Shown one piece after another: positions 55,920 to 64,000 of a stretch of DNA of 64,000 nt (its first letter is position 1; the number at the start of each line of letters is the position of its first letter). The notes beneath the pieces were generated by a model, which saw nothing but the letters and a program-made list of their open reading frames with translations, did no database searches and had not been told where the DNA came from. This stretch comes from Acidimicrobiales bacterium (lineage in GTDB: Bacteria > Actinomycetota > Acidimicrobiia > Acidimicrobiales > Acidimicrobilacustridaceae): positions 26,071-90,070 of the forward strand of contig JAGYKS010000022.1 in assembly GCA_018401565.1 (NCBI GenBank), in the 5' to 3' direction. The position numbers and the translations under genes were made by a program.

Positions 55920-56896
55920 CTATCGGGGACTACCTGATCCACCCGGCACATTGGATGATGTCGAATCAAGACCAGCAATGTCGGTGTCGTCGAGGTACCC
56001 CAGCCGGTGCATCACCGAGGCGTGGTCGCCGACGATGGTGGCGGCCAGGTCCGGGTCGAGCTCGTCGCGCCAACCGCCGGCCTCGCCCCGACGGAAGAAG
56101 CGTCCGGTGTTGGTGGGTCGTTCCCGGAAACCGTCGGTGGCCTCCTGGGCGGCCAGACGGTCGAACCGGGTGAGGTCCACCGCAGCGGCCACCGAGGCCT
56201 CGTCGGCGTCGAACCCGGCGAAGCGCAAGGCGGTGGTGAACGTGGCCACCGGGTTGGCGATGCAGTCCTCGTAGCGCACCACGTGGACGGCAAATGGGGC
56301 GTCGTCGAGCCAGCTGGTGACATGTTCAGACCACGTACCCAAACGCTGGGGCACCTGGTTGGACGGCGCCTTGGTGCTGCGGGCCATGGTGTGGCGTTCG
56401 TCGGCCATCTCGGCCACCACCCGGGCGACATCCCACTGGTTGTGGTTGGCGTACGACAACGCCACGTCCCGGGGGTCACGCACCACGTACAACGCACACC
56501 GGGTGGCAGCCACCGACACGATGGGTTCCCCGCCGGCCCCGGTGAACAGGGCGTCGTGCACCTTGCACAGGTGTGGGGCGTGGAACCCGGCATCGGCCAC
56601 CTCGTCGGCACGGGGGCGCAGCTGTTCCACTTCGTCGGCGGTCAGCAGCGACGACACCACACCCAGACCTTCCTCGATGCGCATGCGACTCGACGCGATC
56701 GAGCTGGTGTCTTTGGTGCCGAGCTGGTTGAGGTCCACGGCCTCGCCGGTCTGCCACGCCGTGAACACGGCCCGAAACCAGGTATTGCCCGACTTGGGAT
56801 ACGACGCCAGCCACACGGTGTTGCCGCCGCTGCTGGCGGGGCTGCCGGGGCTGGCGCCATCAGGCCCGGAGGCGGTGGGGTGGTGGGAGTGGTCAT
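55920..56896 (-). CDS. Sulfotransferase (one frameshift near start)
   Basis: PAPS-dependent sulfotransferase of ~325 residues. The 5'-phosphosulfate loop is WLASYPKSGNTWFRAVFTAW and the 3'-phosphate site is RCALYVVRDPRDVALSYANH. Other parts are HLCKVHDALF, VVRYEDCIANPVATFTTALR and the C-terminal FRRGEAGGWRDELDPDLAAT, a typical K/R-x2-x-GxWR ending. The ATG overlaps the HprK-like stop (ATGA), and the first ~25 residues (Pro/Ala-rich) are in a different frame from the domain, so a base is missing near 56830. Acceptor unknown. Coupling to an HprK-like gene is a recurring pattern that I recall but cannot cite. Confidence 0.87.
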
Positions 56897-57909
56897 GCCG
56901 GGGCCACCTCAATGGTGCCATCGCTGATGCCGGCCACCAGTGCTGCAGCCTCGGTGGGATCACCGCGACGCGGCACCGTGACACGCACGATGCGGGTGCC
57001 GGTGGCCATCGCCGACGACCAGGCGAGATGGCCGGTACTGCCGTGCAACGCCAGAGCGATGGCATGGTGCCAGCTGCTGCGATCCACGGCGGTGAACGCC
57101 TTGGTCCCGCTATAGACCGCCGCCCCCAACGGGTCGTGGTTGGACTGGCGCACCAGCACCACCATGTCCACCGGTACCGGCAACGGCCCGAGCACGGCGG
57201 CCACATCATCAGATGGCGAATCCCCCGTCGCCGAATCATCAGTTGCCGAATCCCCGGGTGGCTTTCCCGACGCCTCCAGCTCACCGGCAGTCACCGCCCG
57301 CTTTGCCACCCCGGGCCGGATCGGCTGGCCCAGTTCGGCGTCCAGGCCAAGGGCCTCCAGCGCGTCGGGCCACAACCCGAGGGTGTCGGTAGTGGGCACC
57401 ACAGAGATGGTGCCGTCAGCCACGATCACCGGAGCCACGGCATCACCCAGCATCTGCCAGCCCCGTTGGACCAACGCGGCGGCGATGGTGGACGTTCCCA
57501 CCGGACCGGTTCCACTCAACAGCACGCCACGGCCGTTGCTGGCCACGCTGGCTGCCCGCACCGTGGGCACACCCCGCAACAACCACTGCAATGCCAGTGC
57601 CGGGTCGGCCAGCGGTGCCAGCGCGCCATGGCCACGACCCGGTGCCGGCGCCTCCACGATGTCGTGGGTGGTCACCAGCATCCGGCCGGCGCCGGGCAAC
57701 CGCAGCACGGCACGATCGGCAGACACCTCGATGAGCGGCTGGCGCACCAGAGCATCGGGCAAGCGGTGCGGCACCTGGGGCCCATCGGGTGCCGGCGTCG
57801 TCGGCTGGTCGCCTGACACCGCCTGCTCCCCTGGCACCGGTAGGTCGCCTGACAGTGGAACGTCTTGTGGCACAGGGGCATTGTGCGTCATGGGATCAAG
57901 GCGCGTCAC
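56893..57909 (-). CDS. HPr-kinase-like P-loop protein with altered Walker A
   Basis: Protein of 338 residues resembling HprK/SerK-like kinases: an N-terminal strand-rich part, ALQWLLRGVPTVRAASVASN, then GRGVLLSGTGPVGTSTIAAA and LVQRGWQMLGDAVAPVIVAD. HprK-like proteins read S-G-x-S-G-x-G-K-S-T; here the Lys is Thr (SGTGPVGTST), so ATP binding may be lost. The metal-binding Asp pair of 'LLSDD' is also weakened (LGDAV). A Ser/Asp insert (DSATDDSATGDSPSDD) follows. Ends coupled to the sulfotransferase. GTG start; an ATG six codons in is an alternative. Function unknown. Confidence 0.6.
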   Translation of the reverse strand: MTRLDPMTHNAPVPQDVPLSGDLPVPGEQAVSGDQPTTPAPDGPQVPHRLPDALVRQPLIEVSADRAVLRLPGAGRMLVTTHDIVEAPAPGRGHGALAPLADPALALQWLLRGVPTVRAASVASNGRGVLLSGTGPVGTSTIAAALVQRGWQMLGDAVAPVIVADGTISVVPTTDTLGLWPDALEALGLDAELGQPIRPGVAKRAVTAGELEASGKPPGDSATDDSATGDSPSDDVAAVLGPLPVPVDMVVLVRQSNHDPLGAAVYSGTKAFTAVDRSSWHHAIALALHGSTGHLAWSSAMATGTRIVRVTVPRRGDPTEAAALVAGISDGTIEVAPA

Positions 57910-57936
57910 GACCTGAGCCAGTGGGGTCCGGCACGA

Positions 57937-58962
57937 TCAGCCCGCCAAAAACGCCCGCAGTCGGTCGGCGTCGGCGTCGGCCTGTGACTCACCGGCGGCC
58001 ACAGCCGTGGGCATCAGGGCCGGATCCATGAGGTTCACCCCCGCCGGCAGCGTCGAACACCGCAGCTCGACGTCGGTGCCCGAGCCGCGCAGCCCGGCAA
58101 GTTCGGCTGCCAGCGTGTCGGGTTGCTGGGTGGATCCCGGTGCGGCCAACTTGTCGTGCAGGCTCAGCACCAGGGCCCGACTGGCCCCGGCCACCAGGTC
58201 GCTATGGGTGCCACTACCGGACACTCCCCCGTCCATGGCCCGGCGGTCACCCACCTGCTGGGGGGTGAACAACCCCGGGACCGAGGCGCTGGCAGCCACG
58301 GCGTTGCGCAACGGCACACCCGACGCCGCCGTGAGCACCAGACGTTCACCGCTGTAGGTGTCAGTCGCGGTGATCTGCAGCCGGGCTGCCGGCCAGCGGT
58401 TCGATGGCAGCAACATCGCCAGACTGCGCGGCAGCAGCGTCATGGGTGGCGTGGCCGCCGCCAACGCGGCGTGGCCGATGGCGCTCACCGTGGCCGCACT
58501 GGCGTCGCCGGCTGCCAGAAACATGGTCACCGCCCGTTGCTGGCTGGCCGCAAGTCCGCTGGCCGGCGCCATGGCCCCCACCAGCGCCGGCACTTTCACC
58601 AGTAGTTCCAGTTCGGCAAACACCCGACGCAGGTGACCGGTGGTGAGCACCGCGGCCACCAGCGACCCCGCCGACGTGCCAACCACAATGTCGGCACTTT
58701 CCACCGGCACCCCGAGCTGGTGCAGACGGTGCAGGTAGGCCAGCTGCCAGGTCACGAACACGATCCCACCACCACCGAGCACCAGGGCAGTACCGGCTCC
58801 GGCACCGCGCCCGGCATCGAATGCCGGGGGCAAGGCAAGACCATCTGGTGCGGTGGCGTGCCCGTCACCACGGGCTGCGTCACCACGGGCTGCGCCTCCA
58901 TCGGCGTCAACGACTCCTTTGGCAGTGACACCCGGGGGCGCTGGCTGGCTGGGGGTCGACAT
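57937..58962 (-). CDS. Patatin-like phospholipase
   Basis: Ser-Asp dyad acylhydrolase of 341 residues. Oxyanion loop TALVLGGGGIVFVTWQLAYL, nucleophile DIVVGTSAGSLVAAVLTTGH (GxSxG) and dyad Asp in RRAMDGGVSGSGTHSD. The N-terminal ~55 residues are Ala/Gly/Asp repeats (ARGDAARGDG) and not part of the fold. No signal peptide, so it is cytoplasmic or membrane-peripheral. It lies 27 bp upstream of the HprK-like gene on the same strand and may be part of one transcript with the sulfotransferase. Substrate probably a glycerolipid; unproven. Confidence 0.9.
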   Translation of the reverse strand: MSTPSQPAPPGVTAKGVVDADGGAARGDAARGDGHATAPDGLALPPAFDAGRGAGAGTALVLGGGGIVFVTWQLAYLHRLHQLGVPVESADIVVGTSAGSLVAAVLTTGHLRRVFAELELLVKVPALVGAMAPASGLAASQQRAVTMFLAAGDASAATVSAIGHAALAAATPPMTLLPRSLAMLLPSNRWPAARLQITATDTYSGERLVLTAASGVPLRNAVAASASVPGLFTPQQVGDRRAMDGGVSGSGTHSDLVAGASRALVLSLHDKLAAPGSTQQPDTLAAELAGLRGSGTDVELRCSTLPAGVNLMDPALMPTAVAAGESQADADADRLRAFLAG

Positions 58963-59167
58963 GCGCCGAGACGTACCCCATGCCCGCCGATGCCGCCGAC
59001 GGTGGGCAGGTCCGCGGGTGCGGCCGTGGAGCCATCACCAACCGTGGCCACAACCACAACACGCACCCGCCCCCATGCGCCGCACGCGCCCCCATGCGCC
59101 GTACGCGCCCAAACCGGCGGCACTGCGGCACCTAGGATGAGCCCGTGCCAACGACCGGCGGTGGGCG

Positions 59168-60120
59168 ATGATCGAAGTCAGCAACCTCACCAAACGCTTC
59201 GGGGCGACACTGGCCGTTGACGACCTGTCGTTTGAGGTGCACCCCGGCACCGTCACCGGATTTTGGGTCCCAATGGCGCCGGCAAGTCCACCACCATGCG
59301 CATGATCCTGGGCCTGGACCATCCCACCGGCGGTTCGGCCACCGTCAACGGCAGTTCGTACCTGAGTGCCCGGGCGCCGATGTGCGACGTGGGTGCGCTG
59401 ATTGACGCCAACGACGTCCACGGCGGACGCACGGCCCGCAACCACCTGCGTGCCCTGGCCCGCAGCAACCGGTTGCCGGCAAGGCGCGTCAACGAGGTGT
59501 TGGACATGACCGGCATCACCAGCGTGGCCGACCGTCGCATCAAGGGCTTCTCGCTCGGCATGGGCCAGAGGCTGGGTGTGGCCGCCGCCCTGCTGGGCGA
59601 CCCGGCGGTGGTGATGTTCGACGAACCGGTCAACGGGCTCGACCCCGAAGGCATCTTGTGGATGCGCAACCTGTTGCGCAGCCTGGCCGCCGAGGGGCGC
59701 ACCGTGTTGGTGTCCAGCCATCTCATGGCCGAGATGGCCCAAACCGCCGACCACCTCGTGGTAATCGGTCGGGGCAAGCTCCTGGCCGACATGACCACCG
59801 AGGAGTTCCTGGTTCGCAACGCCAGAACGCACGTGCAGGTGCGCAGTCCGCGTCAGGCCGAACTCGCCGCAGTGCTCACCGCAGGCGGTGGCGAGGTGGC
59901 CGACGACCACGGGGTGCTGGCCGTGCACGGCCTGAGCTGCGAACAGGTGGGCGACATCGCGGCGGCCAACGCCATCGCCATCCACCAGCTGTTCGAACAT
60001 CGGGCGTCACTGGAGACGGCATTCATGGACATGACCCACCAAAGCGTGGAATACGAATCGACCCTGCCGCCGCCACCGCCACCGCCACCGCTTGCAACCG
60101 GGACCGGGACCGCATCATGA
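59168..60120 (+). CDS. ABC transporter ATP-binding protein (one frameshift)
   Basis: ATPase of an ABC-2 type exporter, ~317 residues. N-terminus MIEVSNLTKRFGATLAVDDL then GTVTGF; one T is missing near 59262 (frame jumps from GFWVPM to MGPNGAGKSTTMRMILGLDH, where GFLGPNGAGKST is expected). Signature GFSLGMGQRLGVAAALLGDP, Walker B VVMFDEPVNGLDPEGILW, switch His in TVLVSSHLMAEM. The C-terminal region ends in an unusual run of eight prolines (LPPPPPPPPLATG). Stop overlaps the permease start (ATGA). Substrate unknown. Confidence 0.9.
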
Positions 60121-60967
60121 CCACAGCGTCGCCACCAGCAACGGCTGCAACCACACCCGGGGCAAACAAGCCCCACACCCAGACACTGGGTGACGTCATC
60201 GCCTCGGAGTGGATCAAGGTCACCACCGTGCGGTCCACGTGGTGGTCGCTGATTGCGGCGTTCGTGCTCACCGTGGCCTTCGGCGCGCTGTTGTCGTGGG
60301 GTGTGGCCGCCACCTGGGACCCCCAAACGATGGGCGGTATCGACCAAGAGATGGGCGGCGGCATCGACGCCGTGTCCACGTCGCTGGCGGGCACGTTGTT
60401 CGGTGAGTTGGCGCTGGTGGTGTTTGGCGTGCTGTTCATCACCGCCGAGTACTCAAGCGGCGGCATCCGGGCCACCCTGGTGTCGGTGCCGAAACGGTCA
60501 CGGTGGTGGTGGCCAAGACCATCGTGGTGGCCAGTGTGGCCCTGGTGGCAAGCCTGGTGATCGTGTTCGTGTCGTTTTTCGTCGGCCAGGCACTGCTGGC
60601 CTCCGAAAGCCTCAACGTGGGTCTCGGTGACCCCAATGTGCTGCGGGCCCTGGTGGGTTCGGCGCTGTATCTCACCGCCGCGGCACTGTTCGGCCTGGGC
60701 ATCGGGCTGGTGGTGCGCAGTTCGGGCGCCGGCATCACCGCCGCCATCGCCGGCCTGATCGTTGTGCCGTCGTTGACGGGGCTGCTGCCGGGCCAATGGG
60801 GCGAAAACATCGGCAAGTTCGTCACGTCCAACGCCGGGCGACAGATCACCCTGGTTGACCCCGGCATCAACGGCCTCAGCCCGTGGGTGGGCTACGCCGT
60901 GTTTGTGGGTTGGGCAGCAGCGCTGTTGGTGCTCGGAACCGTCCTGCTGCGCCGACGCGACGTGTAG
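60117..60967 (+). CDS. ABC-2 type permease (one frameshift)
   Basis: Membrane subunit of the exporter, ~283 residues. First frame: SEWIKVTTVRSTWWSLIAAF, VLTVAFGALLSWGVAA, ELALVVFGVLFITAEYSSGG, RATLVSVPKRS. After a break near 60503 it continues VAKTIVVASVALVASLVIVF, RALVGSALYLTAAALFGLGI, TAAIAGLIVVPSLTGLLPG and WVGYAVFVGWAAALLVLGTV with a final RRRDV. Six hydrophobic spans fit the ABC-2 fold. Coupled to the ATPase by a four-base overlap. Confidence 0.88.
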
Positions 60968-61013
60968 GTCGTCGCCAGCTGTCAGTCGCCGCCAGCAATT
61001 AGTCGTTGACGGG

Positions 61014-61259
61014 TCAGTCGTCTTTGAGGGCCACGGCGTTGGGGGTCACGTTCATCTTGGGGACGTACCCGCCGGTGTCCACGTCACGGGCCTGCCCGTC
61101 GTACATGGCACGAAGCTCGGCCCGACAGTCCTCACACGGCCCGTACAGCCGTTCAACCGTGGTGGCATCACAGCGCGGGCAGTCGAACGGTTCGGGAAAC
61201 CCGGCGGCGTCGGTCACGCTCCCATCACAGCACACCGACCGGTGGTGGGGGTCGATCAC
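61014..61259 (-). CDS. Small zinc-ribbon protein
   Basis: Protein of ~81 residues with two CxxC pairs: PFDCPRCDATT and LYGPCEDCRAELRAMY, spaced like a zinc ribbon or treble-clef. The C-terminus GGYVPKMNVTPNAVALKDD is distinctive and looks conserved-type rather than random. Probably binds zinc and a macromolecule. Start GTG at 61259 is uncertain because a tandem repeat coding APVRAPVRAP reads through upstream. Divergent from the nitronate monooxygenase. Confidence 0.65.
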   Translation of the reverse strand: MIDPHHRSVCCDGSVTDAAGFPEPFDCPRCDATTVERLYGPCEDCRAELRAMYDGQARDVDTGGYVPKMNVTPNAVALKDD

Positions 61260-61261
61260 GT

Positions 61262-61297
61262 GCACGGGCGCACGCACGGGCGCACGCACGGGCGCAC
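61262..61297. repeat. 12-bp tandem repeat, three units
   Basis: Three exact head-to-tail copies of gcacgggcgcac lie in the gap between two divergent genes, close to the presumed start of the zinc-ribbon gene. No palindromic operator was seen in the copies. Confidence 0.85.
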
Positions 61298-61377
61298 GCA
61301 CCCATCCACACACCGGCATGCGCGGGCGTGACCGGCGGCATAGCCTGACAGGACGACCTCGAAGAAAGGCACCGCCC

Positions 61378-62507
61378 ATGCGCACCCCCATCTGTGACGA
61401 CCTCGGTATCGAGTTTCCCATCTTCGCCTTCACCCACTGCCGGGACGTGGTGGTGGCGGTGTCCAAGGCCGGGGCCTCGGGGTGCTGGGAGCGGTGGGCT
61501 TTTCCCCCGAACAGCTCGAGATCGAGCTGAACTGGATCGACGAGCACATCGGCGACCACCCCTACGGCGTGGACATCGTGATCCCCAACAAGTACGAGGG
61601 CATGAACGCCGACATGTCCACCGAAGACCTCACCAAGATGCTCCAGGACATGGTGCCCCAGCGTCATCTGGACTTTGCCCACGACCTGCTGGTGGACCAC
61701 GGCGTGCCGCTGGCCGACGACGACGACAACAGCCTGAAGCTGCTGGGCTGGACCGAGGCCACCGCCACCCCCCAGGTGGAGATCGCCCTGGCCCATCCAA
61801 AGATGGTGCTCATCGCCAACGCCCTGGGCACCCCACCGCCCGACATGATCGAGCGCATTCACGCCGAGGGCCGCAAGGTGGCCGCCCTGTGCGGGTCGCC
61901 GTATCAGGCCCTCAAGCACGCTGCCGCCGACGTGGACATCATCATCGCCCAGGGCGGCGAGGGCGGAGGCCACTGCGGAGAGGTGGGATCCATCGTGCTG
62001 TGGCCCCAGGTGGTGGCCGCGGTGGCTCCCCGGCCGGTGCTGGCCGCTGGTGGGATCGGGTCGGGCCAGCAGATCGCCGCTGCACTGGCGCTGGGTTGTG
62101 CCGGGGCGTGGTCGGGGTCGCAGTGGCTGATGGTGGAAGAGGCCGACAACACCCCGGTGCAACAGCAGACCTACATCGATGCCAGCTCGCGTGACACGGT
62201 GCGGTCGAGGTCGTTTACCGGCAAGCCGTGCCGCATGTTGCGCAATGACTGGACCGAGGCGTGGGAGAACCCCGACAACCCCGAACCGCTGGGCATGCCG
62301 TTGCAGTACATGGTGTCGGGCATGGCCGTGGCCGCCACCCACCGGTGGCCCGACCAGACCGTGGACGTGGCGTTCAACCCGGTGGGTCAGGTGGTGGGCC
62401 AGTTCGAAAAGGTGGAAAAGACCGCGGCGGTGATCGAACGCTGGGTCAACGAGTACCTCGAGGCCACCAGCCACCTCGACGCCCTCAACGCCGCCGCCGC
62501 CCGGTAA
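61378..62507 (+). CDS. Nitronate monooxygenase-family flavoprotein (one frameshift)
   Basis: FMN TIM-barrel of the NMO/2-nitropropane dioxygenase family, ~376 residues. N-terminus MRTPICDDLGIEFPIFAFTH then DVVVAVSKAG; a base is wrong near 61480, after which GAVGFSPEQLEIELNWIDEH follows. Later: AAADVDIIIAQGGEGGGHCG, EVGSIVLWPQVVAAVAPRPV, LAAGGIGSGQQIAAALALGC (phosphate-binding loop), AWSGSQWLMVEEADN, and SGMAVAATHRWPDQTVDVAF. The usual catalytic His position may be in GGHCGEVG. True substrate unknown; many members act on other enoyl or nitro compounds. Confidence 0.88.
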
Positions 62508-62604
62508 CGGCCGCTCGGCGGCGTTGCCCCGACAACAGCCGGGGCGGGTCGTTGGGTTGGGCAGTCACGTCTCCTCCGTTGCGCGTTCACGCCCGATGGC
62601 TGGA

Positions 62605-63687
62605 TCAACAACCGCCGCGTCGCGGGTGGGCTACCGCTTGGTTGGGCGCTTCGGCGACCTGGACGCCAAGCAGCATCACTGCACCGAGGGCGAAGGCCAC
62701 CATGGCCAACACCAGAGGAAGTGATGTTGATGCACCGGTGGCCGGCAACTGGCCGCCAGCCGATGTTGGCGACACCGGGTGGGTGACGATGGGAACGGCG
62801 CTGGTCGGTGGTCACCGAGGTGGGCGTGACCGTGGTCGGGGTGACGGTGGTGGGCGTGACCGTGGTGGGCGTCACCGTTAGTGGGGTGGTCTGCCGCCGG
62901 TGAACACCACACCAGGAAACCCAGCAAATCCAAATGACCAACCTTGAGGCAGCGGGAGCGGCGAGCTTTGGGATCTGGCACATTGACAACCACCGAGTGC
63001 GTCCGACTCACCACCGACACCATCCTGACCCGGGATCTCCCCGTTCGATCCCACCCGTGCCACCGGTGCCACCGGTACCGCCGGTACCGCCGCAGTGCTC
63101 GCCTCGCTGCGCTCACAAGGAGCGCCGACGGGCCCACTGGGATTGATGACAATGGTGGAGGACCCGCCTACTGCGCCGGAACCGCCATCGAGACCAGAGG
63201 TGCCGTCGAGGCCGTCCTCCCCAATGAATATGGCGTCCGCCCCGTCGAAGCCGACTGGGCCATCTACACCGGCGAACCCGTTGGCCCCGACGACGACCCC
63301 AAGGGTCAGCTCGGATCCGGTGGTGTTGGTGAACTCGCCGACAATGGTCGCCCCAGACCCCCCGACCCCTCCGAATCCGCCAAGCCCGCCCCCACCGCCG
63401 GGCACGGACTGTCCCCCGCCGGCGAGTCCAGCGCCACCGTCGCCTCCACTGCCACCGTTGCCACCAAATCCGCCGAAGCCTCCCGAGATGGTGAACCCAA
63501 CAGTCTCACCAGCGGCCACGGTGCAGGTGCCGTCGGCAGTGAACGTAGACACGCTGGCGCACGTGCCTAGCTCTGCACCGTTGGCTGAAGCGATCGGTGC
63601 TGACACCGACACAGAAGTGACCGCAAGGGCCGCAACCGACACCCCAACTCCGAGTACACGCAGGCTTCGTGACGAGATCATGGACAC
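62605..63687 (-). CDS. Gly-rich LPATG cell-wall-anchored surface protein (frameshifted)
   Basis: Exported protein with a signal sequence (SLRVLGVGVSVAALAVTSVS, cleavage near SASAPIASANG), a Gly-rich body (ISGGFGGFGGNGGSGGDGGA, GVDGPVGFDGADAIF, GLDGTSGLDGGSGAVGG) and a Thr/Pro stalk (TPTTVTPTTVTPTTVTPTS). In another frame it ends in the sorting signal QLPATGASTSLPLVLAMVAF, ALGAVMLLGV and a basic tail (HPRRGG). Parts lie in different frames, with breaks near 62890, 62820 and probably 63000-63110, so the exact protein is uncertain. LPxTG plus hydrophobic span plus basic tail is the class of sortase substrates. No sortase gene is in the window. Confidence 0.75.
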
Positions 63688-63925
63688 ACACTCCTTGGGC
63701 GGAAAACCCGGGCTAGAGAACCTATGGCTTGTGGTGGAGGACCGTGCTCAGCTAACACATTTTAGCAAATCGTCCGGGGTAGGGGGACAGTCACGCCCCT
63801 GCGATCGCCACGTTGCACAAGGAGCTTCTGGCGCTGGTCCAACCGGAATTGGCCAGATGGGCTCAGGCGTGCTGACCAACCACACCCGACTTTTCCGGCA
63901 CGTGCGCTGCGGGCAGGGTCAGCCG

Positions 63926-64000
63926 GTGAAGCGAGGGGTTGCCGGCTGGACGGCGGGGGCAGCTGCGGTGGGCGCGACCGTCGTGGTCGTGGTGGGCGCA
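63926..64000 (+). CDS. Possible start of an exported/membrane protein (truncated by window edge)
   Basis: From a GTG at 63926 the frame reads MKRGVAGWTAGAAAVGATVV and then VVVGA up to the edge: two basic residues and a long hydrophobic run, like a signal peptide or membrane anchor. GGCAGGG lies a few bases upstream. Only 25 codons are seen. The frame stays open upstream, so an earlier GTG (63902 or 63869) is possible. Confidence 0.35.
   Translation, partial: MKRGVAGWTAGAAAVGATVVVVVGA

Noticed and set aside
63919..64000. C-terminal Thr/Pro tail of a minus-strand gene at the right edge
   Set aside because: The minus frame reads only a low-complexity APTTTTTVAPT tail. The plus strand gives a basic start followed by a hydrophobic run, so the plus reading was preferred at low confidence.

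Overview
The window is high-GC, gene-dense DNA with many GTG starts and four-base ATGA/GTGA gene overlaps. Gene content fits an actinobacterium: an F420-type LLM oxidoreductase, several acyl-CoA ligases with CaiB and acyl-CoA dehydrogenase genes, branched-chain-type binding lipoproteins, a class I PPK2, a CHAD protein and an LPxTG surface protein. I lean to Acidimicrobiia (Microthrix/Ilumatobacter-like), but this is inference; no rRNA or tRNA was found to fix it.

Layout. 1-9.2 kb (minus): recB (partial) and recC, a MazG-like pyrophosphohydrolase, a PD-(D/E)XK plus DUF2075 (Schlafen-like) helicase, and a DM13 protein. 9.4-17.3 kb: LLM oxidoreductase, serine hydrolase, GH65 phosphorylase, CHAD protein, SDR, and an orphan branched-chain-type binding lipoprotein. 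17.6-25 kb (minus): an FeS-type photolyase preceded by an operon of AMP-forming acyl-CoA synthetase, 2-oxoacid dehydrogenase E1 alpha, E1 beta and E2, and a free-standing acyl carrier protein. This is the most unusual unit here. 25.1-29.6 kb: SDR, acyl-CoA ligase, a small AbrB-type toxin-antitoxin pair and a second orphan binding lipoprotein. 30.2-36.3 kb: gltB-gltD for glutamate synthesis. 36.4-42.6 kb: CBS protein, DsbA-like and thioredoxin proteins, YceI divergent from MarR-pirin with palindromic operators between them, PPK2 with an Ala/Lys/Pro tail, and Hsp20. 42.9-48.5 kb: DUF7064-like protein, fatty acid desaturase coupled to a polysaccharide pyruvyl transferase, and a FUSC transporter.

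48.7-54.2 kb is a leucine/ketone-body catabolism block: acetoacetyl-CoA synthetase faces an acyl-CoA dehydrogenase, CoA-transferase and HMG-CoA-lyase-like operon. 54.4-59 kb (minus) holds a lipoprotein, an FkbM methyltransferase, a sulfotransferase coupled to an HprK-like protein with a broken Walker A, and a patatin. 59.2-64 kb has an ABC-2 exporter, a small zinc-ribbon protein, a nitronate monooxygenase, a Gly-rich LPATG surface protein, and the start of a possible exported protein at the right edge.

Two features run through the whole window. First, more than 30 apparent single-base frameshifts occur, many in C/G runs and many in housekeeping genes (gltB, recB, recC, the E1 and E2 genes). 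I read these as assembly or sequencing errors rather than pseudogenes, and genes are given at full reconstructed length. Second, short tandem repeats (units of about 12-27 bp) are frequent both in gene spacers and inside coding regions. No CRISPR, integrase, insertion sequence or prophage was seen.
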